Origin: Ulota crispa
Taxonomy: Eukaryota > Streptophyta > Bryopsida > Orthotrichales > Orthotrichaceae
DNA length: 64,000 bases
Reading direction: 5' to 3'
Assembly: GCA_963920765.1 (NCBI GenBank)
Contig: OY987248.1
Location: forward strand, 10,140,539 to 10,204,538
Part shown: piece by piece, positions 11,801 to 24,791 of the stretch
Layout: each line of letters starts with the position of its first letter
Numbering within the stretch: the stretch's first letter is position 1
Made by a program: the position numbers and the translations under genes
Notes under the pieces: model-generated
Databases searched by the model: none
The model's input: the letters and a program-made list of their open reading frames with translations, nothing else
Told to the model about the DNA's origin: nothing

Positions 11801-13061
11801 GAATGATTAATTTAAGTCTGAAAATTCAAAAATAAGGAAACTGACCTGAAGACACGAGCCCACGATGAGGTCAGGTAACACAAAGGCGTAATTCATTCCC
11901 AGTTCATGCCTGTACTCTAGAGCTGCATCCAAGGTAATTAATCGTCAATATCTATCCACATGTCTGAATTCATGGAGAGAAATTGCCATTGTTTGAAATC
12001 CAATTATTAGGGCCACATGAAATCCATTTTCGGCAGTCCCTGCCATGGGAGAATAAGCTCTGTTTCAAATGGGGAGAGTTCTGCCACTTGAACGAATGTG
12101 GATATACAAATATCAGAGAATTTTAATAAGCTTTGAAAAAAGTATCTTTTTTGAATTGAGGGAAACGAGAAGAGATTTCAGAGGCGAAGAGCAACTTACA
12201 TGTACCCATGGCTTGTTGCATGGTGGCACTGTACTCGGTTTTCACGGCAGTTTCTGCTTTCGTTTCCTCATTTTGAACAGCAGGTTGCTCATTACTTTCT
12301 TCGGCCTTGACAGCAGAGTCTTCGTTCTTCGCCTCGGCGTTCTCGCCAGTAGCAGCAACCCGAAAGGTCTGCAAACAACATTTGTCATTTGCTTATGAGA
12401 TAGTGCACAACTCTTGAGAATTTGAATTTGCATTTGAATATGGTCCTCTTGACATCAGCTTGGAAAACCTTACGTCTGTCTCATTCAAAACATTTGAAAA
12501 CCAGTGTTGACAAGGACGCGCATTGCGCATTGGAAAGGGGGTCACCCGAACAAATCAAAATTCGAGCCCAATGCTTCTAAGAAATTACACATTTCGGGTT
12601 TCAAATTTTTTTTTAAGAATTTCGAAAAAGAGAAAACCTGGCGAGGTCGATGCACTACGGATTCTCGAGTTGTGATTCTCGTCCATGGGGTGATCGAGGC
12701 GTGAAAAGGCTTGTTGTTGGCGAGCGACAGTCGAGCTTTTCGGACACGTGAGCACCCAATTGTCCTGGAAAATAACAATGGTCCCCCGAGCAACCTCCGG
12801 AATATCAGCAGGTGCTCTCCATTTTCAAATTGACGCAAAAAAAACTGAAGAAAAAGTTTTTCCGTCATCGAGGCCCCAGCAGTTCCTAATATCATAACGA
12901 TTTCTTGACACAGGCCGCTATGAATTTGCCCCTACCCAGATTGATCGGACCATAAACGGGAATGCGCACCTGGAATTGGTATCCAGGCGGGCGTGATCGC
13001 GAAGCAGACCATGCGTTGTGGGATGCAGCAGCATTCCTGCCGTCGTCACCATAGCTGCCAT
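8850..13061 (-). CDS. SEX4: Phosphoglucan phosphatase SEX4 (STARCH EXCESS 4)
   Basis: Plastid dual-specificity phosphatase that removes phosphate from amylopectin so that amylases can degrade starch (family knowledge). Thirteen exons, phases closing: 13061-12970, 12764-12638, 12368-12200, 11922-11846, 11598-11522, 11427-11347, 11254-11119, 11001-10942, 10770-10714, 10550-10455, 10271-10212, 9850-9743, 8987-8850; 425 aa against ~379 in Arabidopsis. Start ATG 13061 (MAAMVTTAG); another in-frame ATG is at 13052. Residues 1-70 look like a transit peptide (basic, Ser/Thr-rich), followed by a Glu/Ala-rich linker to ~127. Phosphatase domain ~128-292: [29 protein letters not shown], general acid Asp209 ([13 protein letters not shown]), P-loop [13 protein letters not shown] with Cys242. 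CBM48 ~298-382: [32 protein letters not shown]. The C-terminal helix motif ends NSGQW. Linker length and exons 1-2 are the least certain parts. Confidence 0.94.
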
Positions 13062-13242
13062 TTCCTGTCGGATACGCACTTTGCTGTGTGGGATGCAACC
13101 CGCTCGAGCGAGAGAACCGAGGCGGAGGTTGAGAGGAAGCGAAGAGACGAACTACTGCATGCCTGCACCGATCTCAACCCCGAAAGGACGGAAGCTTGAT
13201 TCCGGCGCACTTTTGCAGCAGAACTTTGAGAGCGACCGACGT

Positions 13243-13400
13243 GATTGAGCGTCGTCGGTTGCTCAATCAGGCGCGTTGCGTGCAGACCAGAGCGGGCGCC
13301 CGCGCCCGCTCTCAAGCAAGGCGCGCAGGACGTCGCGCGGGACGTCCCCAGATTTTCCTGAGGACCGCACTGACGACGTCCCCCGACGTCCCCTGCACTG
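13243..13400. promoter_or_regulatory. GC-rich, hairpin- and ACGT-rich upstream region of SEX4
   Basis: Directly upstream of SEX4 the DNA turns strongly GC-rich. It holds two perfect hairpins: GATTGAGC/GCTCAATC (13243-13250 with 13261-13268) and GAGCGGGCG/CGCCCGCTC (13290-13298 with 13303-13311). Four GACGT(C) cores follow between ~13329 and 13390. ACGT cores are bZIP/bHLH sites in plants (known); their use here is inferred. It is the only clearly GC-rich stretch of this size in the region. Confidence 0.45.
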
Positions 13401-13440
13401 AATGGCGAGACCCTGCTGGAATTGAGAAGCTCTAAGAGCA

Positions 13441-15111
13441 GCACTTCAAGTTTGACACTTCAAGAAATTATATATTTATTGGAAGGGTCCTCAAAAATTC
13501 TTGTTTTCCAACCTTGCACTTCAAATGTGCCCCATAAATAATTATTTGACCATTTATTTAGAGAATGTAGGATAATGTCCATTAAATTTAGGATGAATAG
13601 CATTTTAATCCTTAAATTTTAAGGAGGACTTTTTTCGTCCTCCCTACAAGAAAAAGCGGTTTTTCATTTGCTTTTTTATTAGAAGTGATTCTTGCAATTT
13701 TCATGAGGACATCATGCACAGTTGACTTTTGCAACTTTAGGAAACAATCCTATAGGGTGGAGATATTGTAGAGAGAACTGTAGTCGAGTTAGTCACGGTG
13801 ACTAGCTCGGCATTTACAGGTTAAAGATTCATGGCTTAACATGCTAGAATGGAGTGTCTTGAGAATATTTGGAGGGGCGTGTAGTACTTATCATGCATGC
13901 TTCAAGTGTGTTGGACCCTCAAAGGACAACAACGCTAGAGATGCTTTTAGTACTCTGATTCATTACTTAGGAGTTTATACATTTCCAAGTTTCTTTACGC
14001 CACGAGTTTACACTATGTCCCCCATCTTAATTACACTATGTACCATGTTCCAATTAATCAAGATACAATCAGAAATTAAGCAAACACTCAAGCTAATTAG
14101 GTTTTTGTTTTTACTATAACCGGTTTCTGGATTTTTGTTTCTGCTAAGTTAAACCCAACTCTTGAACAATGTCTGCAAAACTCCCAAAAAGTATTGTTAT
14201 GAAAGCATTTCTAATTGAGCCTGGAGTAGAGATTTCAGAGATACAGGTGTGATTAGCAAAATCCTGATTTCTAAATATTGACCAACCAGATTCTGAAATG
14301 TCAGTGGGACGTCGGTAGAGTGAGAACCGATCCTTAGTTAGTAGATAAGTTCGGTCTAAAGTATTTGCAGCTCATTTTGCAGTGTCGCGTGACATGGGAT
14401 GGTTGATACACAATCGATTGAAACCCACGAGAAGCATATGCCGAAAACACAGCACTGAGTTTTCTTTCAATTATTTACCCCAACAAACGTCTGGGTACAT
14501 TCCCATACCTGGGTTTTCAGGAGGGAATATGCAGAGGGGATTCGTTGCCCAACTTTCAATATTTCACATGTGTATCTGAAGGAGTCGGCAGCATAAGCTT
14601 TACAGAGATGTGAGGTTCAGGGACCTGCTGTACTGTACAATATACTATCGCTCATGTCCAAGGTCTTCGATCTTCTCTACATATAGTACTTACCAAAAGA
14701 AAAGGTGGCCTGGTGAACTTCAGAACCCTGAGATAAGATTTCAGCCACTCGTACAATCTCGCACCGTGTGCTCTATGATAAGAACAGTGAGTACAGACCT
14801 CAGAAAAAAAATTATTATCAACAAACACGGAAAAGGTCTGAAGAAGATTTGTACAGTGCCAACAGAATGAATCTAGAATGAGACCGAACAAAGCTAACTC
14901 ATGATCCTCTTTTGTAAAATTTTCCAATAGACACGGAACCTGGACAAAAAACAAGGCCACGTGGCTCATTGGAACAATGTGCACACAAAACCCCAGATGA
15001 TATTGGAAAGTTTCCGCAGTTGAAATTCAATACAAGTCATGTACAGGAACAATGCATCTGGCTACTACTACAAATACAACTTCGCTCAAGCATATAAGCG
15101 TAGGAGAAAAC
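13441..15111. other. Intergenic between SEX4 and CRL
   Basis: No gene or repeat was recognised. The right part should hold the CRL 3' UTR. The short open frames in it have no family motif. Confidence 0.4.
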
Positions 15112-17473
15112 TTAATTCTTGGCCAAGGTTGCAGAAGTCGAGTCTTCCAATTTCTTCAAGGAAGTGGACAAGTCCGACTGTACGAGGGATCCAATTGAGC
15201 TTGGTGTGGGCTTAAATTCATAAGGTCCTTGCCTTACTCCCCAGACCTACAAAATTGCAAGGTTGAGTGTTAGCAGTAAAGAGATACTGTAATACTGTAC
15301 ACATACGATGTCCCTTGATCGTATCACAAAACGAAGAATCGTTTTACCTGATTGCCTTCATCGTCGTAAGCACGGTCCCAGCAGTGGACCTCTCCGTTCT
15401 TATATATGGTGAGCTCCGACGTGCACCTGGACGCCCCATTCTGCAACAATCCAAGAGGTACCATACACAAAATTTATATTTTGTTTTTACAGTCTGTTGT
15501 TTGATGTATTAAGCATGCTGGAGTTTACGTTAACCAATAAGGTCAGCAATGTTAAAGGAAACAAAGACAAGCGGCATGCGTGCCTTTATCACATTTGAAA
15601 CACAAATGTAAACGAATCTGAAAACTTGAAGTTAGTGGCAAACTACAAGCCTTCAGCTGAGAGATTGAGTAACCACGCAGGATTGATGGCCTAATTATAA
15701 TATCTGACAAAGCATTTTCTACAAACATGTACCGAAACTCAGATACATATGAATACGTTCAACATCAGAATGCGTCAACATTTTGCATCAAGAGAATACA
15801 TACCCAGGAGTTAGGGAAGCCACCAGGTGGAGTGGACCCTTCATATAAACACCGCCGTCCTCGTTCACACGCAGAAAGATAGACAGTGTTCAGATGCTCC
15901 GCCATATCCTGAAACTCACATGTAATCGTTAAAAAAAATTGTTGCGCTCCTGATGAGATCAACATCCAGTTAAACCAACTCATACAACTAAGAAAACTGA
16001 CATATTACAAAAAAACTGGACACACCTGCGTTGGTGTAACTAAAAGAAAAAATATCCAAAGAAAAACTAAAGGGAGCCGCCGCAAAAATAGTTGTGCAGC
16101 TTACATGTGAATTCAGTAAGCTTTCATTGACAAAAACGCAAGCATTATATTATCGTATCAACTAAAAATTTGCATCTGGTTATGCGAAAAGAGAAGGAAA
16201 CGTTAGAAAAGCAATTACCTTGAACACCTCATCAGATTGAGGCCTTTGATCTTTAGGGCGGTCACAAAAGTTCTTGTATTCCTCAACATCCCGCACAGCA
16301 TATGAACCGACCTGCATTCCCAACCCACACGCATCGGTCACAAGATCCAACATGTATACAAGATTATGTTGAAAACAGCAAAGACTACGAAAGTTGCCAA
16401 AAACAACTGACCTCCACGTCGCACTTCATTTCCTTTGGACAAGGCTTCACACTGTAGAATCTCTGTAAAAAAGACCACCACAAAATCCATTACGACGAGT
16501 CGATCGCTTAAAAACATCTCTATTCATATGGAACATATGATAATAACCTCCATGAAAGCAATCTGCAATAGAGATATATATGTCACCTGACGATACGGCC
16601 TCCCTGCAGTCCTCCAAAACGCCTGTGGTCGTCCAAGACAATTACAAGACTGTTAACGCCTCGAATCCACACATAAGACTAACCCCTCTTGAGCAATTCA
16701 GAGAACTGGAAATCGAGCACAAATACATTATCAGAAACTGAATTATGATGCAACAGAGCCTGGTACCTGCTCAAAGTACAGAACATGCCCTCCATCCGCC
16801 AACATTGTGGCTGGGCAAGTGAGCAACCTGCTCTCATAGAAGGGAAGATGATCAGGCCCCCAAGGATCACATAACCTCGAGTAAATATTAACAATGAAAG
16901 ATCAGTTTTAACGTATTTGTCCAATTTTCTAGTAAAACCCTGAGGTCTGAGCCATTGCGTATCCGTTCTCCTCATACCTGAGATTGAAATACGTCATCGG
17001 ATCTCGCGTTGCTTGCTCCGTGGAATACTGCAATGGAGATTGCAATGCAGAAAATTCAGAAATAAAGTAAGTCTGTCTCTACAGCAATTCTGTGCAATCG
17101 AACGTCCAAATTGCAACAATGCGACGACGAGAGATACCTTTTCGCCGCTGAGAGCTTCAGCCACCGCGCGGGCATGATCCCGGCGAGTAGTGCTCTTGGT
17201 CAACTTCCGAAGAAGAAAAGCGCCTCCGATCAGACATGCAGCTTTGATCACCAATCCGAGCACCATTCTCCCGCCACCACCACCGCCACCGCCGCCGCCG
17301 CCGCTATCACCAATTCCATCGCTGCTCCCGTTCACTTTGTACCTCCCGCCTACACTGTAGCTCTCACCGGCCACACTCGGCGACCCGTCATCCAAATCCC
17401 GAAACACGACCGTAGCATCGAAGCTCCCCGAACTGTTCCGCGACCTATGCGTCGGTGTACTTGACGACGACAT
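15112..17473 (-). CDS. CRL: CRUMPLED LEAF (CRL), CpcT/CpeT-type chromophore lyase homologue
   Basis: Plastid outer-envelope protein needed for plastid division and cell differentiation in Arabidopsis; related to cyanobacterial bilin lyases CpcT/CpeT (family knowledge). Nine exons, phases closing: 17473-17138, 17027-16978, 16827-16767, 16622-16587, 16462-16412, 16311-16219, 15908-15804, 15440-15348, 15246-15112; 319 aa against ~270. Start ATG 17473, with an in-frame TGA upstream. Residues 1-57 are Ser-rich, then an 11-Gly run (58-68), a membrane segment ~71-88 (VLGLVIKAACLIGGAFLL) and RKLTKSTTRRDHAR. Lyase domain: TYFNLRLLTCPATM, HVLYFEQAFWRT, RFYSVKPCPKEMKCDVE, YKNFCDRPKDQRPQ, CLYEGSTPPGGFPNSW, WDRAYDDEGNQVWG. 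The N-terminal extension and Gly run are unlike Arabidopsis. Exon 4 is only 36 nt. Intact. Confidence 0.95.
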
Positions 17474-19753
17474 ACCCCAGTCTTTCCCCAATACTTGAAT
17501 AAACTCCCCTCAGAGCTCCTTCGTGTAACCCTAATCTCCCAAACAAATTCAGTTCGAATCCTCCATCGTCAACTCGGCCTTCGCAAACCAATGGCGCTAT
17601 CCTGAAACCGTCCCCGTTCCACTATGACTCGACATCCGAAAACAACAACAACAAGACCTCAGAAAAGCCACTAAGAATAATGAAAACTACCTCCAGAAAA
17701 TGCAATTCCTCACCTCACGCATTCAAAATGAGCTCAATTTTCGCGCCGTTTTTTGCATCGGCCGATTCACGAGCCCAGGCAGGCGGGTGGATTGAGTGCG
17801 ACAAAGTATAAGGCGAGAATTTAAGAAGGAACTCGTTAAAAGGGCGAAGAGGAGGATCGCATTCCTGGTCTTCGGAGGGAGGCCCGTCGTTGTTGTTCAC
17901 GAAGCTTGGATTCCACGTGGCGGGTTTAATGAGGTGGATACGATTTTGGACGGACACTGAACATTGGCCGTGGTAAGTTACTAAGGTAAGAGGCTCGAAC
18001 TCCGTTAGGGCAGTAATATCGCTCACCTCCCTAAATGAATTCCACCTGCACATTCACCTGCACATGTTCTTATTTATAGTCTTTCAGAAATATACAGTAC
18101 ATTTGAGGAAGTGATTCATTTTAGAGTCTTATGATATTTTCACTTCAAAATTTCATAACTAATTCCACATTGTTCTAAAAAATACAAAATAACTTGAGCT
18201 AGATGCCATTTCCTCTTGTCTTTCAAGGAAATTTTATTGAAAAATATTTCAAGAAGTTCCACCTCCCCAAAATTCAGTTTCAGCTCTTAGATGGTCGGTT
18301 TATGAGCCTCTTACCTTAACTTATGTAACTATTTCACAAAACCCACGGTTTTTCATGAGTGCCACATGGACATACAGCTAACCAATAGGGGGCTTCAAAC
18401 TTAAATTTTTGCAGGTGACTCACGTCGCGATTCACCTCTGTGAATTCACTAGTGAATCGTGACGTGACTCACCTCTAGACTTCACTTCTAACATGATTCA
18501 CGTGGGGAGTGAACTTCAAAAACTCACTTTCATGGCTTCCCGGGGCTCATGCACTTGCGTCCTCAAACCCCGAAATTTCTTTTGTAGAAACTTCCGCAAA
18601 CTCACGGGTGCCTCCGACTTTGCGCGTGCAAAGCAATGAAAACAATGCACTAGTGTGCGGAGATCTTGTGAAGTGAGAAGTTCGAAGACCAGATTTCATG
18701 TTTGAAGCCCACTAATCGATTGGTTTCCACCGTCCACACGATTGGGACTTCTCCGGCTCGGACTCTGAATCATCAACGGTCCACCAGTACATCAAAAAGT
18801 GCAATTAGAGAAGTAACTCCGGTTCTTCACATCAAACCCAGGAAGCCAAGTGCAATTATTGTAAGCACCACTCCTTGCAAAGAAGCTTACTTTTTCGCAA
18901 CAAACATGTACATAGAAGGAAGAAATTTCTCATGATTTGGAGATTTTACAACCCATACAACATATTACAATTTCGTTCTTTTTTCACCTTACCATGATTG
19001 CACTTCCTCAAAAATATGCTACTATCGCTAACCAATCATTCAAACATCACTTCTGGAACACTTTTGTAGGCATATGTAGCATTTGTTTTCTGGGAAAATT
19101 TATTGGATACTCCGATTTTTTTTTTATATTTATACAAATGTCCTTGGCTAAATTGCACAAATATCCTTGATATACATTAGCCCCCTAAGGTTTTAGATTA
19201 GGTTTTCATCAAAATTGCTCCAAAACTGTCATTTCTAGTACAAGTACCAAGTTTTAGAAAAAAATAGTTATGAACATATGTAATTATAAGATCTTGTAGT
19301 ACACTAGTTTCAAAAGATGTGGAAAAAAACTCAGAAATTTTCACCTTATAAATTGTAAGATTTTTGAGTTTAACAAAAAGCCATTTTTTGTCCTTGCAAA
19401 AAATCAGGTAGTTGCACTTCACAAGGTCACATTTATATGAAAAAATTTCCAAAATGGTTTTAACTCTTTGCATTCATTCTTCAAATCAAATTGATTATAC
19501 ACTTGAAAAGTTTCAAATCGTTTAGAATTGTACAACACATGAGAAAAAATAATAAGTAAAAAGAACTATGAGAATGATTCAAAATACTAAATTATTAAGA
19601 ACTAAATTATGGAAATTAAAAATGCCAATCCCAACAGTTGTAGTGTTGTATTATACATGCAAAAAATTGTCAATAATTTATATCATTTTGCAAGTTGCTA
19701 TGTGTTGGAATTCTTCAAGATAACATTCTTTTTTTAAGTAATTCAAAAGCATA
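17474..19753. other. Intergenic upstream of CRL, with a palindromic GTGACTCAC block
   Basis: No gene recognised. At about 18413-18500 the words GTGACTCAC, GATTCAC and GTGAATC recur on both strands, giving an imperfect inverted repeat around 18445. TTCACCTGCA (about 18052) and TGCAGGTGA (about 18411) face each other ~360 bp apart and could be the ends of a worn MITE, but no target duplication was found. Confidence 0.35.
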
Positions 19754-20063
19754 AGGTAGGAACACCCATAAGTGTCACTGTCCCCATAACCGTCATCTCT
19801 AAAATCTTGAAAAATCTATGAAAGTGAATAGATGTAATGACAAGGATCTACAACATGTGAAAATGAAATCTTAAAAGTAGTTATGGGTGCAATGGCTATT
19901 TGCTCTTTAAAAATTCACAACTTATTCTCAAGAGTATCCAAATAATACATTCGAAGATGCAAACTCATTTGTTTTCTGTTCCTAATCCTATAATTTGCTA
20001 ACTGTTTATTAATAGTCATCATGTTCAAAACCCTGAGTTTGACGTTTATGGGTGCTCCTACTC
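19754..20063. mobile_element. MITE family B, copy b
   Basis: A 310-bp copy in opposite orientation to the one at 3998-4310. Ends AGGTAGGAACACC...GGTGCTCCTACTC, TA on both sides (19752-19753, 20064-20065). Shared interior words include CATTACATCTATTCACTT (in reverse here) and GTTTATTAATAGTCATCATG. Confidence 0.78.
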
Positions 20064-20674
20064 TATTCAAACTTCTTAATGCAATAAGATGTAGGATTTG
20101 CACTGTTGCTTATCATTATGATTGGCAATACTAAACAAAACTGTTGTGGACCACAACGATTGTGAAACAGCCATAATGATTCACCTAAATACACATGAAA
20201 TAACAAGAGATACTCAAGAAAAAAACCTTGTTTCTTGAATTTTTTTGCATAGAATCTGTATCATAACAGTAAAAAAAATTAAAATGATTGAAAATTAAAT
20301 TTGTGCAGTTTTTATATGCTCATAAACTTATTAAAAAAGTATGTTTTAACCTCAAATTAAACACCAAGAGATCTATCATTTGGCTTATAACTATTCCGTT
20401 TTACTTTTACTTGGGTGCTAAATGTAAGGAATTAAAAACCTTTTTCTTGAAAATGATAACATTTTGAATAGAACATGTCATTTATAATAAGATTGAATAC
20501 ATTTAGATTTGATTTAGATGAAATCAAAAACACAGTACAATATTGTAGACAACATTCCAATAGAATCCACATAAAAACTGGACTAATTAAGAACTTTAAG
20601 ATATTGCTTGTGCCTGATACTTTAAATTTATTAGTGTGGAATACATGGTGATTTTTTTGCAGCATGTTGTTTAA

Positions 20675-20886
20675 CCCCTAAAGGGCCCTTGGGCTCTAGA
20701 GATACGGTACCAAATACGATCGCAACCAATACTTAGAAGTTTGAATTAGTTGGAAATTAAGTGTTACAACCATACATATTGAAGGGTTGTACCATGGTGG
20801 GTGCATAATTTTTTTTGGAAAACCCTCAGAGGAGTTCAAATATGGCTGTACATACGGCTACAGATGGCCAATGGGCCATTCAGGGG
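20675..20886. mobile_element. TTAA-flanked piggyBac-like MITE
   Basis: 212 bp between two TTAA sites (20671-20674, 20887-20890). Left end CCCCTAAAGGGCCCTTGG; right end, reversed, CCCCTGAATGGCCCATTGG, matching at about 17 of 20 positions. TTAA target plus a CCC start is the piggyBac hallmark (established). A further end, CCCCTAAATGACCCCAAGG, starts at 20891 directly after the second TTAA, so a second element begins there; its far end was not found. Non-coding. Confidence 0.6.
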
Positions 20887-22769
20887 TTAACCCCTAAATG
20901 ACCCCAAGGCTCCGTATGTGTGGGGTTGTATAGTAGAGATACGGTCGTTTGGTGCGTTTTTCCTGCGTGTTCTGTCTTCTGCTTGAGGATTGAGTTGATT
21001 CAATGTTCTGCTCTACTCCTTGAGCTCTGACTGCATGTGATTACTTCCAAATCAACCAAAGAGTTTCAAAACTCGTGGATCACGTCGGAGGCATACGGAG
21101 CGGGGGGAGGGTGACTCCAGAGACGAGTGGATGTGAGTCCCAAATTCAGCACCAGAAGTCTTGAATTCATTTTTTGTTTTAGTTAAGCTTGAAATTACAT
21201 TAATATAAGTGGAATAGCCATTTATGTTAATTTATATTAGTTAGACCAAATGGTTAGCGGTACGCCATTTACCCTAATCCATTTGATAAATCATTAGGAG
21301 TGAATTAGTGAGATTTAGTAGGTTTTAGTCAGTTTGAGTGACACACGTACATGGGGCTTGAGATCCCCTCCAAAAGTCCCCACTAACCTAATTAGAGAGG
21401 GTTAGTTTAGGATTGCGCAGTTATGCCATAGCCAAGGACTACATCAGCAGTTGCAACTTGACAACTATTAACAACAACATTTGGTGCGTCTATATCCAAG
21501 GTTTCCAATACCTTTAGCTCCTTAGAGAGCGTGATTCCAAGCGGTCAACCCCGCAAGGCTACTCAGGGAGATCACTAGCCTATGTTTTGGGAACCACGAG
21601 AGTTAAAAGATAGGGTCCATTTAATTCAAAAGACAAAAAAATTATATAATATGTAGAGCTACTACAGGGTTCATGAAATACTATATAATTTAGTATATAT
21701 AAATTAGGGTATGTAAAAAAATTAGCTAGTAGGATTTTTTATTAATAAGTTAGCCTTGACAAACAAGGATTGTAAATTTTTTTAGTGTTGTTTGTTGCTC
21801 TCCATTTTAAATTGCTTTTAATAAACACCATAGAATTGAGAAATACTAAAAATTTATTAATAAAAAATTCTACTTGGACAATAGCCTTTTAATTCATATA
21901 TTTGTTATTGGTTTCATGATGAATACCATTTGTGTATATGAAATAGAAAGTGAAACTTTTTTTTAATGAATAATAGAGATGGATAAAATTGGACAAAAAA
22001 ATTCATACATAAAATAGCCCCATTTTAAAAACCAAATGAATGAGTTTATAAAAAATATAGAGTACTAAATATATGACCCGCATAGCTTTTTATATAAAAA
22101 TATGGTCATTTTAAATACCATATTTTAAATAAATAGCCCTACATCAAATACCCTCTTAACTCACGTGTATACCATAAAATTACAAGGAGTGATCTCCCCG
22201 AGCAAGGCTACTAGTCAACCCCGGTGAAAGGAGGTTGACAAACGGCAGTAAAATGCCACCAAAATTCATGGAAGAGTTTCTCAAGGATTTATGAAAATCC
22301 CCCAAGTTTCAAGTCGTTTCGATAGCGGCAAGGCGTTGAATGACAACATCTAGCCAATTTCAAGAAGGTACATGACATCCAATTTTAAGATATCATCCAA
22401 TTGGAGCCCAATTGACGAAAGAAAGGAGTGTTTCTTGGCTCCTCCAACAATGTTGGAAGACCTCAGGAAGTCAATTTTCCAATTTTGGATGAATTCCCAA
22501 TTCTGGGTTTTCATCCATCCACCCCTAACCCTTCATTCAAGATTCCCGACACTTTGTAGTTTGGAATTTGGAGTGTGAACAACCAAAACCGGCTATTTGG
22601 GTCCAAGGAATCCAATGCCACCATCTCTTTGTCGTTTGGAGCTACGCTAAAAAAGATATGGCAAATTCATTCAGATTTCATCCATTTTGAGTTTTTCTTA
22701 GATTTTAGGTAGATTTCAAGGGATCTATGGATCTCCTAGATAGAGGGCCGAGGTGTCCTCCCCTAAATG

Positions 22770-22776
22770 TATAAAG
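22770..22776 (+). promoter_or_regulatory. TATA box of the LTR-like element
   Basis: TATAAAG in the context CCTAAATG-TATAAAG-GGAGGCCC, followed by a C-rich stretch, as at the U3/R border of LTRs. The equivalent site in copy 2 (51651-51657) reads TATGAAG, one base off. Promoter function is inference. Confidence 0.45.
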
Positions 22777-23499
22777 GGAGGCCCGCCTCCTCCCAAAAAC
22801 ACTTCTCTTGTCACTTGGGCCCATGGTTCTTTGAGTTTCCATCACTTGTAATCACTTCCTTGTTCTTAGGCCATTCTCTTTTTTGATCATCACCACTTGT
22901 ACTTTGCCAAGTCCTTAGCCCTTTCCCTCTTGCACTTAGTTAGAAAATAGCCCTTGTTTGCATTGGTCATACTAACCCCTAGGAAGTTGGATTATGATTG
23001 GCGATGCCGCTTTTCCACACTTCCTAGAAGTCCCACTTGCCTCTAAGTGAATAGTTAGAGAGAACCCACAGTTAGACTAGGAGACCCCCCTCTTTCTTGA
23101 GCTTAGCTTACTAGTCACTACCAAGACTGTACCAGAACTATTGCTCAAGCCCTCCTAGCAGTTCTCTTGGAATCCTGATAACTTAGCTTCACATTGGCTA
23201 GCTCCCTCGATTCCATGGGCAACTCTCACTAGTAGAAACCCCCGTTTTTTTCAACATTTGACCTTGGATATCCATGTGTTTCTAGACATTTTTTGGCCCA
23301 AAACCTTTCTAAGAAAACCCTCCATTTTTTTGGACATCCAATTTGCAAATGTGTGTCAAACGTGTAAATGTCTAAAAAAACTACAAATATGTTTTCTTAG
23401 ACATTCACATTTATACAAACATTAACATAGACGTAAAGGTGAACGTCATTGACACTTTGACACTGGGAGTCGATTTTACTGCGGGTGACTCTACAAAAG

Positions 23500-24490
23500 T
23501 TACCATAGCAATTTGGTATTCAAAAGCTGCCTAAGGTGAAAAAAATTAGTTGTGAAAACAACAACGTCCAAGTACACGTTTTCATAGACGTCAACATAAA
23601 CGGTTTTGCTACCTAGCAAGAACGTATTCTTTTACCTAGGGATAATTTGGGCACAGTTAACAAGGATTATCAGGTAAAAATTGAGCTTCTTATAAAAATA
23701 CTGTGTTCAAAATATATGACGTCTTCTTGGACATTTTGCTCAACATCAAAGTCCATGTCTGTTCTAAAGTGGCAAGACTGGGATATTTTCAATGCAGGTA
23801 AATTTCTAGCATTTAATTCGTAGGATGGGGTGAAAAAATTGCCCTTTGGTAAAAACTTGGATTCAGTACTTTTGAACGTCTACTCTCATGTTAGCCTAGA
23901 CGTCCAGATGAACAAACTTGTCTAGTTGGCAATAATGGGGCAGTTTCACGGCAGGTAACTATTTGGAAGTTACTTTGTAGGCTTGGGTGAAAAAAATTTA
24001 TCTTTCCATAAAAAATTAGGTTGTTCTCTGGGACGTCTATTTTTGTGTTGATTTGGACGTCCATATGAACGTCCGGGCCAAGCTGCCAGTAACAGGACAT
24101 TTTAAAGCCGGGTAACTTCTTTGAAGTTACTTTCTAGGTTCAGGTGAAATATTTTCTCATGCTGAAAAATTAGTTGTGAATTTTTTCGGACGTCCCCTTA
24201 TATGTTTACTTACACATCCAATTGAACATTTGTCTCACATTGGCATAAATGAGACTTTTTAACAGCGTGTAACTTCTTCGCAGTTATTTAGTAGGTTTAG
24301 GTGAAGAACTTGTTCCTAGGGAAAACATTTGTCTTGACATTTTTGGACATCTATTCAAATGTTTGCATAAACCTCTAAATGAACATTCATGTCAGGGTGG
24401 CAATTGTGGGGCGATTTCACCATGCGTAACTGTTTAACAATTACTTCCCATGTTCAGAGTAAACAACTTTCCTATTGTAAAAGGCTTCTG
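23500..24490. repeat. CACTA subterminal repeats, ~157-bp period
   Basis: About six diverged units spaced roughly 157 bp. Each contains a GGTAACT...AAGTTACTTT..AGG stretch, a GTGAAAAAAATT stretch (about 23536, 23830, 23987, 24144, 24300) and GGACGTC-like words. Subterminal repeats are where En/Spm transposase proteins bind (known for Spm TNPA); the role here is inferred. Confidence 0.7.
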
Positions 24491-24791
24491 CTGAAAACAC
24501 TCTGCCGTCTATTACAACATTTGGTAATATGTATAAACAAACAAATCTTTCATTTTGTTTAGAACATTCATGAAGACATGCACCTTACCACAATTGTGTT
24601 CTAATGGCAACGTGTAACCGTTTGGTTCAGCGTATTTCACTTTTCATTATAACATCTGTTGCAACATGCAATTGTATTCATAACCTGTAAACGTATACGA
24701 CAATGTCCAATCATGCATCCATTTTGACAGTGTCTCATACAGCGTAAGCGCCTTTATGACATCCAATGGGTTTCTTAAACTCCATCATCTA

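Noticed and set aside
17111..17464. Plus-strand open frame of 117 aa
   Set aside because: Shadow of CRL exon 1; its Ala/Thr run is the complement of the Gly run.
18052..18420. A MITE bounded by TTCACCTGCA and TGCAGGTGA
   Set aside because: The inverted match is only about 10 bp, no target duplication was found and there is no second copy in the window.
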